Source: a virus. From it: a stretch of 48,137 nt of DNA. Within the stretch, counting starts at the first letter, position 1. Every line of letters starts with the position of its first letter. The translations under genes and the position numbers were made by a program. The stretch is taken from positions 1-48,137 of IMG/VR virus record IMGVR_UViG_3300009593_000028; one strand, given 5' to 3'. The notes beneath the pieces are model-generated. The model searched no databases, was not told the origin of the DNA, and saw only the letters and a list, made by a program, of their open reading frames with translations. Positions 1 through 6,313 of the stretch are shown here, piece by piece.

Positions 1-24
1 AACCAGACATAATGGTTGTATATT
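1..24 (+). promoter_or_regulatory. Partial sigma70-type promoter at window edge
   Basis: A -10-like TATATT at 19-24 precedes the first gene by about 28 bases. With the 17-bp spacing used by the other promoters in this region, the -35 box would end at base 1, so it is cut by the window edge. The leader ends in the same GAGGGCGAT ribosome-binding sequence seen at neighbouring genes. Confidence 0.4.
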
Positions 25-52
25 ATAAGAGTAATAACAAACAGAGGGCGAT

Positions 53-631
53 ATGAAAACATCAGGAATAATAGTATTAGGTCTTATAGGTTGGGCAGGG
101 TATGCCTTTATCACAGCAGAACCTAATAGCGAAGAGATTCAGGCGGCACACCTAAAACAATGCCAGACAGAGCATGGTGCAGAGAACATCAGAAAGGTTA
201 ATAGATATAGCTCAGAGGCAAGCTGTTACTTCACAGAAGCATATGAAGAACTGGTAGAAGCTAAGGAAGCCGAAGAGAAGCGCCTAGCAGAAGCAAAGAA
301 AGCCGAAGAGAAGAGAATCAAAGAAGAGAAGAGGTTGGCATTCCTAGCATCACCTGAAGGCAAGACAGATACATTCGTCGGCAAGGCTCATGTATTATGT
401 AAACAGCACGTCAGGGCATCGGCCAAGTTTCCTAGCAAGGTAGACTTCAATTGGGGTGGTAATGGTTCGAAGTACTGGATGAACTTCTCAGAAGGTAAGA
501 GCCGGGTTCTGATTCAGAGATCAGGAGAGATGATGAATGGGTTTGGTATGATGATTCCGTTCAAGGCGACTTGCAAGTACGATTATGACCCGATCGCTAA
601 TACATATTCAGTGGTAGAAATCTTAATTTAG
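53..631 (+). CDS. Membrane-anchored coiled-coil protein, unknown function
   Basis: I do not recognise a family. The 192-residue product starts with a hydrophobic segment (about residues 5-20) that could be an uncleaved anchor or signal peptide. A highly charged Glu/Lys/Ala-rich stretch follows (about 62-95) and looks like a coiled coil. The C-terminal domain (about 105-192) has several cysteines and aromatic residues. Its layout resembles small secreted or periplasmic domains, but I cannot name it. The start is fixed by GAGGGCGAT directly upstream of the ATG. It has its own promoter and is followed at once by the next one. Confidence 0.75.
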   Translation: MKTSGIIVLGLIGWAGYAFITAEPNSEEIQAAHLKQCQTEHGAENIRKVNRYSSEASCYFTEAYEELVEAKEAEEKRLAEAKKAEEKRIKEEKRLAFLASPEGKTDTFVGKAHVLCKQHVRASAKFPSKVDFNWGGNGSKYWMNFSEGKSRVLIQRSGEMMNGFGMMIPFKATCKYDYDPIANTYSVVEILI

Positions 632-634
632 GGG

Positions 635-663
635 TTGACAAGCGAGTATTTTGGTAGTATAAT
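635..663 (+). promoter_or_regulatory. Early-type sigma70 promoter
   Basis: TTGACA at 635-640, a 17-bp spacer and TATAAT at 658-663, preceded by GGGG. It drives the 51-residue ORF at 689. It begins 3 bases after the previous stop codon. Confidence 0.9.
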
Positions 664-688
664 ATAACTATAAAATGAAGAGGGCGAT

Positions 689-844
689 ATGAAGATAATT
701 AGATCAAAAAGAACCGTGGGTTGGCTCAGCAATAGACGAACCCTTAACCCGCCGAAACTTTATAGTAAAAAGGGGTTGACAAAGGTTGAACAACCTGCTA
801 TAATTAATAAACAATTAGAATTTAACTTTATGAGGGCATCATGA
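689..844 (+). CDS. Small basic protein, unknown function
   Basis: A 51-residue ORF beginning MKIIRSKRTVGW and ending in FNFMRAS. It is rich in Lys/Arg and has no recognisable domain. Support comes from context: a consensus promoter 25 bases upstream and the regional AGAGGGCGAT ribosome-binding site directly before the ATG. Its 3' third contains the promoter of the next gene, and its stop overlaps the next start (ATGA). It could be a small DNA- or RNA-binding takeover peptide, but nothing in the sequence shows that. Confidence 0.6.
   Translation: MKIIRSKRTVGWLSNRRTLNPPKLYSKKGLTKVEQPAIINKQLEFNFMRAS
776..804 (+). promoter_or_regulatory. Early-type sigma70 promoter with palindromic spacer
   Basis: TTGACA at 776-781, 17-bp spacer, TATAAT at 799-804. 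The spacer contains the perfect inverted repeat AGGTTG-AA-CAACCT (783-796), which could be an operator or chance. The promoter lies inside the preceding small ORF and drives the genes at 841 and 1042 and the tRNA. Confidence 0.85.
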
Positions 845-1041
845 GAAAATATATTAAAATCGGAACGAAGGTGATCACTAGACACGGTGAGGCCAAAGTC
901 ACAGGCATTGAGCTATGCAAGAACGGTGAGAAGTATGGCATTGGCATGGACAAGGTTTTTGTAGAAGACAAAGACAGATGTGTCTTTGATATGGATAACA
1001 ACCATTGGTCATATGGTTATCAAGTTGAGGTGGTATCATAA
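841..1041 (+). CDS. Small conserved-type phage protein, SH3/KOW-like fold guessed
   Basis: A 66-residue protein. The sequence has short alternating beta-like segments (KIGTKVITRHGEAKVTGIE, then GYQVEVV at the end), which suggests a small beta-barrel such as those in many phage early proteins. That is inference from pattern only. The start follows GAGGGCATC. The next gene begins at the base after its stop codon, so the two are probably cotranslated. Confidence 0.7.
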   Translation: MRKYIKIGTKVITRHGEAKVTGIELCKNGEKYGIGMDKVFVEDKDRCVFDMDNNHWSYGYQVEVVS

Positions 1042-1236
1042 ATGAGAATCGCAATGATGGGCCTCGTACTATTAATGGTCGGGGCCTGTACAGGCAAACC
1101 TGCAATAGACACTATCAGGGTAATCAACGCAACCAAGCACCTGAATAAGGATGGGCTGGTCAGCAATATGTACGAATGCGCCTATGATGCATTGGACACC
1201 AACAACAGAGGATCAGGCTGTCATCGTTCTAAATAG
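1042..1236 (+). CDS. Small predicted lipoprotein
   Basis: A 64-residue ORF with a short N-terminus, a hydrophobic stretch (MMGLVLLMVG) and the lipobox-like LMVGAC at about residues 11-16, where Cys16 would be the lipidated residue. The rest is short and polar with a few cysteines. This suggests an envelope lipoprotein, perhaps a superinfection or surface modifier, though that role is a guess. It follows the upstream gene without a gap and lies 5 bases before the tRNA. Confidence 0.65.
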   Translation: MRIAMMGLVLLMVGACTGKPAIDTIRVINATKHLNKDGLVSNMYECAYDALDTNNRGSGCHRSK

Positions 1237-1241
1237 ACATC

Positions 1242-1317
1242 GGTCCCTTAGTGTAGCGGTTAACACGTCGCCCTGTCACGGCGAAGATCAAGGGTTCAAA
1301 TCCCTTAGGGACCGCCA
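1242..1317 (+). tRNA. tRNA-Asp (GTC)
   Basis: A complete cloverleaf of 76 bases. The acceptor stem is GGTCCCT with AGGGACC (1242-1248/1307-1313). The D-stem is GTGT with ACAC. The anticodon stem is TCGCC with GGCGA around loop CTGTCAC, giving anticodon GTC. The T-arm is AAGGG with CCCTT around TTCAAAT. The discriminator base is G and CCA is encoded. It is the only tRNA I see in the window and is transcribed with the two preceding genes. Confidence 0.96.
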
Positions 1318-1349
1318 TAAAAAAAGATTAAAAAAGATTCATTTTTCGG

Positions 1350-1378
1350 TTGACAAGTAGGTAACCAGGTGCTATACT
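1350..1378 (+). promoter_or_regulatory. Early-type sigma70 promoter
   Basis: TTGACA at 1350-1355, a 17-bp spacer and TATACT at 1373-1378, 31 bases before the ATG at 1409. It starts 32 bases after the tRNA end. Confidence 0.88.
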
Positions 1379-1408
1379 ATATGTATAGAAACAAACAAAC
1401 GAGGGCAA

Positions 1409-1606
1409 ATGTTAGTTCAATTTAAAAATAGCGGATACCAGACTGTAGGAGACAAGAAGGACGTGAACGTCGTGAATATGCAATTATGCGAATTCAGAGG
1501 ATCACCACAGTTGAAGATAGAGAACCCCTGGTGGACAGGTGAGACACTTATAGCTGATTGGGCTGAGCATGATGGCGTGATGCAGTGGGTATGCGATTTA
1601 GATTAA
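1409..1606 (+). CDS. Small phage protein, unknown function
   Basis: A 65-residue acidic protein with several tryptophans near the C-terminus (NPWWTGETLIADWAEHDGV). No family recognised. It has its own promoter and an exact GAGGGCAAATG start. The next promoter begins 8 bases after its stop, so it is probably monocistronic. Confidence 0.68.
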   Translation: MLVQFKNSGYQTVGDKKDVNVVNMQLCEFRGSPQLKIENPWWTGETLIADWAEHDGVMQWVCDLD

Positions 1607-1613
1607 TTAGGGG

Positions 1614-1642
1614 TTGACAAGCGGTTAGAAAGATCGTATAAT
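1614..1642 (+). promoter_or_regulatory. Early-type sigma70 promoter
   Basis: TTGACA at 1614-1619, 17-bp spacer, TATAAT at 1637-1642, preceded by GGGG. It drives the three-gene run 1670-2216. Confidence 0.9.
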
Positions 1643-1669
1643 ATAATTATAAAATAAGAAAGAGGGCAA

Positions 1670-1837
1670 ATGACAACATTTTTATCGACAGTAGGAATTT
1701 TAAGTTTCATCTTAGCAGTAGGGGCAATTGATGGTCCTACTGGACACGAGATGGATAACTGGTGGGCCTGTTTGGGCTTCACTGTATTAGGTCTACTATG
1801 TATGGTAGGCGCATTGCAAAGACAAGGGGGCGAATAA
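1670..1837 (+). CDS. Small two-helix membrane protein
   Basis: A 55-residue ORF beginning MTTFLSTVGILSF. It has two hydrophobic segments (about residues 4-20 and 32-48) separated by a short polar turn (DGPTGHEMDNWW), suggesting a small helical-hairpin inner-membrane protein. The start has the regional GAGGGCAA leader. The stop overlaps the next start (TAATG), a translational-coupling arrangement. No function can be assigned. Confidence 0.68.
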   Translation: MTTFLSTVGILSFILAVGAIDGPTGHEMDNWWACLGFTVLGLLCMVGALQRQGGE

Positions 1838-2025
1838 TGTATATGCCAAGATCAACGGCGAGAGCCAACACTGATCGTCTGCTAGAGATGATCGAAGAGG
1901 GGATACTAGACAAGGACAATGTTATAATGGCCTGCGTCAAGTATATGTCAGAAGCTGACGTAGCCGATATGGCTCGCGTCAATGAGTTTTTTCCAGAATA
2001 TGATGAAGAAGGAGAGTATATATAA
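1837..2025 (+). CDS. Conserved T4-like phage small acidic protein
   Basis: A 62-residue protein starting MYMPRSTARANTDRLLEM. The layout (PRS, NTDRLLEMIEEG, then a KYMSEADVADM segment and an acidic tail) matches, from memory, a small protein found in marine T4-like phages. Its function is unknown to me. I placed the start at the TAATG junction with the upstream membrane protein. The longer reading frame to 1762 would run through that gene. It overlaps the next start by one base. Confidence 0.75.
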   Translation: MYMPRSTARANTDRLLEMIEEGILDKDNVIMACVKYMSEADVADMARVNEFFPEYDEEGEYI

Positions 2026-2216
2026 TGAAATGTTCGATCTGTTCTACTAAGATCATCCCTGACCCAATCTCGGGTTGGGATCAAGGTCACAATGCAGAGC
2101 CTGTTTCAGAGGGCCGTTGCTGTGATGAATGCAATACGGGATTGGTTATCCCAGCTAGAATATCTCAACTTTTTGGTAAAAAAGAGGTTGACAACCAACC
2201 CGAAATGAGTGTATAA
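2025..2216 (+). CDS. Small zinc-ribbon protein
   Basis: A 63-residue protein with paired cysteines: CSIC at residues 3-6 and CCDEC at about 32-36, separated by SGWDQGHNAEPV. This is a four-cysteine zinc-ribbon arrangement also found, from memory, in other marine phages. It probably binds zinc and may act on nucleic acid or a host protein; the role is inference. The start overlaps the upstream stop (TAATG). Its last codons contain the promoter for the next gene. Confidence 0.75.
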   Translation: MKCSICSTKIIPDPISGWDQGHNAEPVSEGRCCDECNTGLVIPARISQLFGKKEVDNQPEMSV

Positions 2217-2217
2217 T
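2188..2217 (+). promoter_or_regulatory. Early-type sigma70 promoter inside a gene end
   Basis: TTGACA at 2188-2193, an 18-bp spacer and TATAAT at 2212-2217, overlapping the last codons of the zinc-ribbon gene. It serves the gene at 2263. Confidence 0.85.
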
Positions 2218-2262
2218 CATACTATGATAAACAATAACACAGCCGAAGGAGGGCTCCAGACT

Positions 2263-2613
2263 ATGGCAACACAGAAAACTTTCAAGGTAGCAGGTACTAC
2301 ACGACTTCCATCAGGGACAGTCAAGATTAGATTTGCTAACGATTTGGTGAGTAGGATCAAAATCCTACACAAGAACGGGCATACCGATATGGAATTGCTT
2401 GAGCTTGGTGAAGAGCTAACAAAGGCTCAGATCTGCCAGATGTTGATTAACCACCCGAAATTCCAATCAGAAGAGCAACAGGACGCAATCAGCGAATTCG
2501 TTGTTAGGAATTGTAAGGCGATCGCTAAGGACTTTGGTCCAGACGCTAACCCAGGTTCAGAAGAGCCAGCGGTAAACGATATGGTTAAGCAAGAAGCAGA
2601 AGCAGTATCGTAA
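2263..2613 (+). CDS. Conserved marine-phage protein, unknown function
   Basis: A 116-residue protein starting MATQKTFKVAGTTRLPSG. It has a basic, beta-like N-terminus, a helical middle and an acidic C-terminal tail. I recall similar proteins in marine phages but no function. I chose the ATG at 2263 because GGAGGG lies upstream. The upstream ATGs at 2209 and 2224 lie in the -10 region or close to the likely transcription start. A strong terminator follows. Confidence 0.78.
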   Translation: MATQKTFKVAGTTRLPSGTVKIRFANDLVSRIKILHKNGHTDMELLELGEELTKAQICQMLINHPKFQSEEQQDAISEFVVRNCKAIAKDFGPDANPGSEEPAVNDMVKQEAEAVS

Positions 2614-2632
2614 AGAGATAAACCCAGAGGAC

Positions 2633-2660
2633 AGGCCCCCCAGAAATGGTTGGGCCTTTT
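2633..2660 (+). terminator. Intrinsic terminator
   Basis: Stem AGGCCC (2633-2638) with GGGCCT (2652-2657), an inner CCA/TGG helix capped by a GAAA loop, then a run of T. It lies about 20 bases after the stop at 2613 and directly before the next promoter. Confidence 0.85.
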
Positions 2661-2673
2661 CTCATCTTAGGGG

Positions 2674-2702
2674 TTGACAAACGTTTTAAATGATCATATA
2701 AT
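2674..2702 (+). promoter_or_regulatory. Early-type sigma70 promoter
   Basis: TTGACA at 2674-2679, 17-bp spacer, TATAAT at 2697-2702, preceded by GGGG. It follows a terminator, so this is a fresh transcription unit. Confidence 0.9.
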
Positions 2703-2761
2703 AATAGTAAGAAATGAGGGTTAGGGCGGCTGAATTCCCAGGTCGGAGACAAACACACCAC

Positions 2762-3007
2762 ATGCCTAAAGGATCTATGCAAAGAACAGAAACAGTAGAA
2801 CAGTATCTCGCCCGTGGCGGGAAGATTACCAAGCAAGAAGAAGTCAAGGTTATTAGTTGGGCTGAAGCTAGGGACTTGGTTGAGAAACTAGCATATATGG
2901 CCGAGGACAGCAAATTGTCCAAGAAAGAGGACGAGGCTGAGCTCGATAGGCTGGATGCCGCAGAGGGTTTCCAGGTTGATTATAAGGAAGAAGAAAAGGT
3001 AAATTAG
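2762..3007 (+). CDS. Small charged phage protein, unknown function
   Basis: An 81-residue, Glu/Lys-rich, mostly helical protein containing VEQYLARGGKITK, a short motif I have seen in small phage proteins of unknown role. The start is uncertain. The ATG at 2714 is only about 12 bases from the -10 box and lacks a ribosome-binding site. The ATG at 2762 (weak CGGAG upstream) or at 2777 is more likely. The stop lies 4 bases before the next promoter. Confidence 0.62.
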   Translation: MPKGSMQRTETVEQYLARGGKITKQEEVKVISWAEARDLVEKLAYMAEDSKLSKKEDEAELDRLDAAEGFQVDYKEEEKVN

Positions 3008-3010
3008 GGG

Positions 3011-3039
3011 TTGACAAACAGGATTGTAGACCTTATAAT
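3011..3039 (+). promoter_or_regulatory. Early-type sigma70 promoter
   Basis: TTGACA at 3011-3016, 17-bp spacer, TATAAT at 3034-3039, preceded by GGGG, 29 bases before the ATG at 3068. Confidence 0.9.
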
Positions 3040-3067
3040 AGTATTATAACAATTAGGAGGGCAACTT

Positions 3068-3439
3068 ATGCAAGACGTTTCAAACTACACCGTAGACCAA
3101 ATCCAGGACATTATCGCAGAGGCAAAGCAGGCCGCAAAGACAGCCGCTCAAGTCTGGGTAGATGATTGGAAGGCGAAGACCGGTGGTAACGAATACGGCG
3201 AGCCAATGTACTGTGGTTTCGCTTCGACGAAGATATATGGTGTTAAGGCTAGCACTAAATTAGGTAAGGCTTTTAAGGCCGCTGGGCTTTCGAAGGATTA
3301 CTCCGGAGCATTCAGCATATGGAACCCAAGTGAATGGGGTGGCCAGAGCATGGATGTTAAAGAAGCAGGGGCGCAGGCTTGTGCTGATGTATTCCGAAAG
3401 TATGGTTTTAAATCTTATATGGATTCTAGGGCCGACTAA
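3068..3439 (+). CDS. Conserved phage protein, unknown function
   Basis: A 123-residue soluble protein. An N-terminal alanine-rich helix (about residues 10-36) is followed by a conserved-looking segment EPMYCGFASTKIYG, then IWNPSEWGGQSMDVKEAG and a C-terminal YGFKSYMDSRAD. I recall related proteins in cyanophages and other T4-like phages, but no function. The start has a strong AGGAGGGC ribosome-binding site and its own promoter. Confidence 0.78.
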   Translation: MQDVSNYTVDQIQDIIAEAKQAAKTAAQVWVDDWKAKTGGNEYGEPMYCGFASTKIYGVKASTKLGKAFKAAGLSKDYSGAFSIWNPSEWGGQSMDVKEAGAQACADVFRKYGFKSYMDSRAD

Positions 3440-3447
3440 AAAAAAGG

Positions 3448-3476
3448 TTGACATCTAGTGCAAGAGATCATATAAT
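3448..3476 (+). promoter_or_regulatory. Early-type sigma70 promoter
   Basis: TTGACA at 3448-3453, 17-bp spacer, TATAAT at 3471-3476, 9 bases after the preceding stop codon. Confidence 0.9.
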
Positions 3477-3505
3477 CATAGTATAGTAAAAACAAAGAGG
3501 GCAAA

Positions 3506-4051
3506 ATGAAAATTTCAAAAGAATTCCAAACTATGTTAGATCACCTTGCACTAGAAAACAAGAAGACTGAGGCGTGGGTTGCAGAAGACCCCAAGAACAG
3601 ATGGGCAGGATTAAGTCCTTTGGACCCGGAGCATTGGGTGGAACGAGGCATCATGTCTATGGAGGCGCTAGAGAGAAGCGACCTTGAAATTTTCATTTAC
3701 GAAGAGCATAAGACGGCCTTTGGTTGCAAGGGTAGACATTATGACTTCGCTTCCATGAGCTTGGAGGAGTTGAAGAAGGAGGCTGACTATATTGCTTCCG
3801 CGGCCCAAGAGCAGATGAAGCTCGAGAAGCAGGCTGAAGAGAGAGCCACAATAGAATTAGAGAAGAGGATCACCGACATGGTGGCCTTGGGTGCAGGCGA
3901 TAGGAAGACCGCACTGAAGTGGATCATCGATGCAGATGGTCTTAACGACGAATATGATTTTGAATATATTCTTTGGAACTGGGGGGTTGGGTATAGAGGA
4001 CCTCACAGAGAAGAAGTGAAGGCCGTCCACGGAGAGTTGATGGCGGCTTAA
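3506..4051 (+). CDS. Phage protein with helical middle, unknown function
   Basis: A 181-residue acidic protein. Trp-containing N-terminal segments are followed by a long charged helix (about residues 85-130, probably coiled coil) and a C-terminal aromatic region (YDFEYILWNWGVGY). No family is recognised. It has its own promoter and an AGAGGGCAAAATG start. A perfect hairpin lies immediately after its stop. Confidence 0.75.
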   Translation: MKISKEFQTMLDHLALENKKTEAWVAEDPKNRWAGLSPLDPEHWVERGIMSMEALERSDLEIFIYEEHKTAFGCKGRHYDFASMSLEELKKEADYIASAAQEQMKLEKQAEERATIELEKRITDMVALGAGDRKTALKWIIDADGLNDEYDFEYILWNWGVGYRGPHREEVKAVHGELMAA

Positions 4052-4053
4052 CT

Positions 4054-4075
4054 GGTGTTGCAATAATGCAACACC
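4054..4075 (+). other. Perfect intergenic hairpin
   Basis: GGTGTTGCA (4054-4062) and TGCAACACC (4067-4075) form a perfect 9-bp stem around loop ATAA. There is no T-run, so it is not a classical terminator. It may be an RNA stability or processing element between the gene at 3506 and the small ORF at 4096, which has no promoter of its own. Confidence 0.7.
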
Positions 4076-4095
4076 TAATCGTTCACAGGAGGGTT

Positions 4096-4239
4096 ATGTT
4101 GAACACGATATTTCTAATAGGAATGGTAGCACTAGGGATCGTAGCATACGAGATGCAGATTCTTCATGTTGGGTTCGAGCTGGTCGGAGATGGTTTCCAC
4201 CTGCTTAGTGATTTAACCAATTCATCCAACATAATGTAA
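4096..4239 (+). CDS. Small membrane-anchored peptide
   Basis: A 47-residue ORF with an N-terminal hydrophobic helix (residues about 3-18, NTIFLIGMVALGIVAY) followed by a polar, partly amphipathic tail. The strong AGGAGGG ribosome-binding site 3 bases before the ATG is the main support. It is probably cotranscribed with the gene at 3506 through the hairpin. Function unknown. Confidence 0.6.
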   Translation: MLNTIFLIGMVALGIVAYEMQILHVGFELVGDGFHLLSDLTNSSNIM

Positions 4240-4246
4240 TTAGGGG

Positions 4247-4275
4247 TTGACTTTCAGACATGTTGAGACTATACT
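4247..4275 (+). promoter_or_regulatory. Early-type sigma70 promoter
   Basis: TTGACT at 4247-4252, 17-bp spacer, TATACT at 4270-4275, preceded by GGGG. One mismatch in each box. It drives the AAA ATPase gene. Confidence 0.85.
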
Positions 4276-4311
4276 CTATATATAACGTTAACAAATCAAA
4301 GCGAGGGCAAT

Positions 4312-5319
4312 ATGCAAAAGATTAAAATCATAGACGGAACTTATAAGATCCGCGGTAAGGACGTGGACTTAGCAGGTATGGTGTTTCCTTTAGTTGAAGG
4401 ATTCAAGTGGGGCACCAAGGGTGCTTACATCACCGTAGACGCGAAGGATGTAAATGGCTTCCCAGATCGTAACATTAAGATCATGGTTACCTCTGAGGAT
4501 TCATTTGAAGAGGTAGATCATACTACAGCGGTCACCCAGCGAGATGAGACTGATGAAGAGGTGATCGATAGGCTCCGTGAGCGATTCGAGATGTTGGAAG
4601 ACATGACGAAGGCCGCGAAGAAAGGTACAGTACGTGCCATGATAGTAAGTGGACCTCCAGGTGTTGGTAAGTCCTTTGGAGTTGAGAAAGTGCTAGGGAA
4701 GCATGACTTGATTGCTACCTTAGGGGAGAAGGCTCCACGTTACGAAGTTGTCAAGGGTGCTATGAGTGCAATAGGACTCTACTGTAAACTGTACAATTTC
4801 GCTGACAAGGATAATGTACTAGTATTCGACGACTGTGACTCAGTACTATTAGATGACCTTTCGTTGAACATTCTTAAAGCGGCACTTGATTCTAAGAAGT
4901 CAAGGCGTATACACTGGAACACAGACTCCTTTAAGTTACGTAATGAAGGCGTTCCGGATTCTTTCGAGTTCAAAGGTTCCGCGATATTCATTACGAATAT
5001 CAAATTCGATAACGTCAAGAGCAAGAAGCTAAGGGATCACTTAGAAGCTCTTGAGAGTAGATGTCATTACATCGACCTCACAATTGATACTGAGCGAGAG
5101 AAGTTACTCAGAATCAAGCAGATCACTAACGACGGTATGTTAGCTGAGTATGCATTGCCAGAGGGTGTGGCAGACGATATTGTGGACTTTGTAGACATTA
5201 ATAAGAAACGACTACGTGAACTGTCGCTAAGAACAGTTCTTAAGGTAGCTGACTTAGCTAAAGCATTCCCAGACAAATGGGAGGCAATGGCCGAGAATAC
5301 CGTGATGCGTCGAGGTTAA
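4312..5319 (+). CDS. AAA-family ATPase
   Basis: A 335-residue ATPase and the largest early gene. The N-terminal about 80 residues have no recognised fold. The AAA core has Walker A GPPGVGKS (114-121), Walker B VLVFDDCD (169-176), a sensor-1-like AIFITNIKF and an arginine-containing LESRCHYIDL. The C-terminal part is helical, as in AAA lid domains. It probably remodels a protein or nucleic-acid complex using ATP. AAA proteins of this size recur in T4-like phages, but the target is unknown. It has its own promoter and is followed by two tandem GC-rich hairpins. Confidence 0.88.
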   Translation: MQKIKIIDGTYKIRGKDVDLAGMVFPLVEGFKWGTKGAYITVDAKDVNGFPDRNIKIMVTSEDSFEEVDHTTAVTQRDETDEEVIDRLRERFEMLEDMTKAAKKGTVRAMIVSGPPGVGKSFGVEKVLGKHDLIATLGEKAPRYEVVKGAMSAIGLYCKLYNFADKDNVLVFDDCDSVLLDDLSLNILKAALDSKKSRRIHWNTDSFKLRNEGVPDSFEFKGSAIFITNIKFDNVKSKKLRDHLEALESRCHYIDLTIDTEREKLLRIKQITNDGMLAEYALPEGVADDIVDFVDINKKRLRELSLRTVLKVADLAKAFPDKWEAMAENTVMRRG

Positions 5320-5338
5320 CTCCGCAGAACGGTACACA

Positions 5339-5416
5339 AAGCAGAGTGTTTCTTAGCCCTCACGCTCTGCTTCACCGAGCCCGGGTATTGGATGTGCCCT
5401 CGTCCAGCCCGGGCTC
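5339..5416 (+). ncRNA. Candidate structured RNA: two tandem GC-rich stem-loops
   Basis: Stem I pairs AAGCAGAGTG (5339-5348) with CGCTCTGCTT (5363-5372). Stem II pairs GAGCCCGGG (5377-5385) with CCCGGGCTC (5408-5416) and continues, after a TAT/G bulge, into TGGATG/CGTCCA around a 6-base loop. There is no T-run, so neither is a classical terminator. It lies between the ATPase stop and the next promoter. It may be a 3' UTR structure, a factor-dependent terminator or a small RNA; I cannot decide which. Confidence 0.5.
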
Positions 5417-5441
5417 CTCACATATAAATCACCAAAAGAAC

Positions 5442-5470
5442 TTGACATTGTCCGTAAGCGACTGTATAAT
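5442..5470 (+). promoter_or_regulatory. Early-type sigma70 promoter
   Basis: TTGACA at 5442-5447, 17-bp spacer, TATAAT at 5465-5470. It lacks the GGGG seen before most of the others. It drives the last gene of the block. Confidence 0.9.
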
Positions 5471-5503
5471 CGTATTATAATAACAAAGCAAGAGGGTAAC
5501 TAT

Positions 5504-5833
5504 ATGAGCTATATGATCGACAAATGGAACGCAGGGGAAGTTAAAACCCAAGAGGGAGCTATAGGTTGGCTTATGCAAGACGGAGAGTTCCGTCCGCTTA
5601 TGAGTGATGCTGTAGCAGAGCTGAAGGACGCAGGGCTTATAGACACAGCGACAGTGACTAGGACTGCTGTGGCTAGAGAGCTATACACTAAGAAGACCTT
5701 AGAGGAGTATAGCATAGCACAGAAGAATAGGACTGCTGAGCAGATACGTGAGGAGCGTATGGAGGCTAGGGCCGCTATGGGTCCGGGCGTAGAGATGGTT
5801 AACATCTTAACAGGCGAGAAATATATTACATAA
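5504..5833 (+). CDS. Small phage protein, unknown function
   Basis: A 109-residue protein, mostly helical, with a Lys/Glu/Arg-rich segment (about residues 63-90) that may form a coiled coil. No family is recognised. It starts after AGAGGGTAACTAT; an in-frame ATG three codons later is a possible alternative. A strong intrinsic terminator follows 20 bases after the stop and closes the rightward early block. Confidence 0.7.
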   Translation: MSYMIDKWNAGEVKTQEGAIGWLMQDGEFRPLMSDAVAELKDAGLIDTATVTRTAVARELYTKKTLEEYSIAQKNRTAEQIREERMEARAAMGPGVEMVNILTGEKYIT

Positions 5834-5852
5834 AAAATAAAAAATTTGAAAG

Positions 5853-5882
5853 AGGCATGCAAGAAATTGTGTGCCTTTTTTT
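5853..5882 (+). terminator. Intrinsic terminator closing the early block
   Basis: AGGCATGCA (5853-5861) pairs with TGTGTGCCT (5868-5876) through 9 positions, including two G-T wobbles, around loop AGAAAT. Seven T follow (5876-5882). Confidence 0.88.
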
Positions 5883-6076
5883 ATGAAAAAAATATCGCCG
5901 GGGCAATAAAATAAAAAAAATTTTTTTTCGGCCGAGGGGCATATATACAAAATCTGAGCTCTCAAAATTTGAGGGCTACCGGTGTCAAATCACCACCTCG
6001 GATCTATAAGTACTTCTTATATTTTTTTTGTAATTTGATTTTTTTGGCTGTAGAACCAATTTCGGGTAAGTATCGT
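5883..6076. other. Non-coding boundary segment
   Basis: About 190 bases with no convincing gene. It holds an A8T8 tract (5913-5928), a CGGCCG palindrome, a near-palindrome CTCAAAATTTGAG and a small GGTG/CACC hairpin. It marks the change from the G+C-richer rightward early block to the AT-rich remainder. It could be a regulatory spacer, a replication or end site, or an assembly join; the sequence alone does not say. Confidence 0.5.
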
Positions 6077-6220
6077 ATGCTGTACCTATTCTTACTAGTC
6101 TATATAATAAACGGTTCTATCATAGTAGACACTACACAAGGTTTCCTCACATACGAAGCATGTAAGCAATATGAAACACAACACTCTTACTGTACGCCTA
6201 GGATATGGCAGTTCCACTAA
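6077..6220 (+). CDS. Small membrane or secreted peptide
   Basis: A 47-residue ORF with a hydrophobic N-terminus (MLYLFLLVYIINGSIIV) and a polar, cysteine-containing tail (EACKQYETQHSYC). It resembles tiny signal-anchored proteins of marine phages. I placed the start at the ATG at 6077. The frame stays open back to 5969, but that part encodes an unlikely mixture in the AT-rich spacer. Confidence 0.55.
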   Translation: MLYLFLLVYIINGSIIVDTTQGFLTYEACKQYETQHSYCTPRIWQFH

Positions 6221-6229
6221 GTATATTAT

Positions 6230-6313
6230 ATGTACATAGGAATAGGACCATTAGTAGCTTTAATACTTGCACTAGTGGCATATTTGTGGAGACGCTTATT
6301 TGGACGTAGATAG
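6230..6313 (+). CDS. Micro-ORF, single transmembrane helix
   Basis: A 27-residue ORF beginning MYIGIGPLVALILAL and ending WRRLFGRR: one hydrophobic helix with a strongly basic tail, so the tail would stay in the cytoplasm. No clear ribosome-binding site. Support is the typical membrane-peptide pattern and its place in a run of three similar ORFs. Confidence 0.4.
   Translation: MYIGIGPLVALILALVAYLWRRLFGRR

Noticed and set aside
899-1105. Minus-strand ORF opposite the small genes at 841-1236
   Set aside because: It lies antisense to two well-supported plus-strand genes with promoter and ribosome-binding sites, and its Cys/Arg-rich sequence is typical of antisense translation.
2209-2262. Upstream start for the gene at 2263
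   Set aside because: ATGs at 2209 and 2224 lie in the -10 region or near the likely transcription start. The ATG at 2263 has GGAGGG upstream.
4779-5276. Minus-strand ORFs within the AAA ATPase gene
   Set aside because: They are antisense to intact Walker motifs and lack starts or context.
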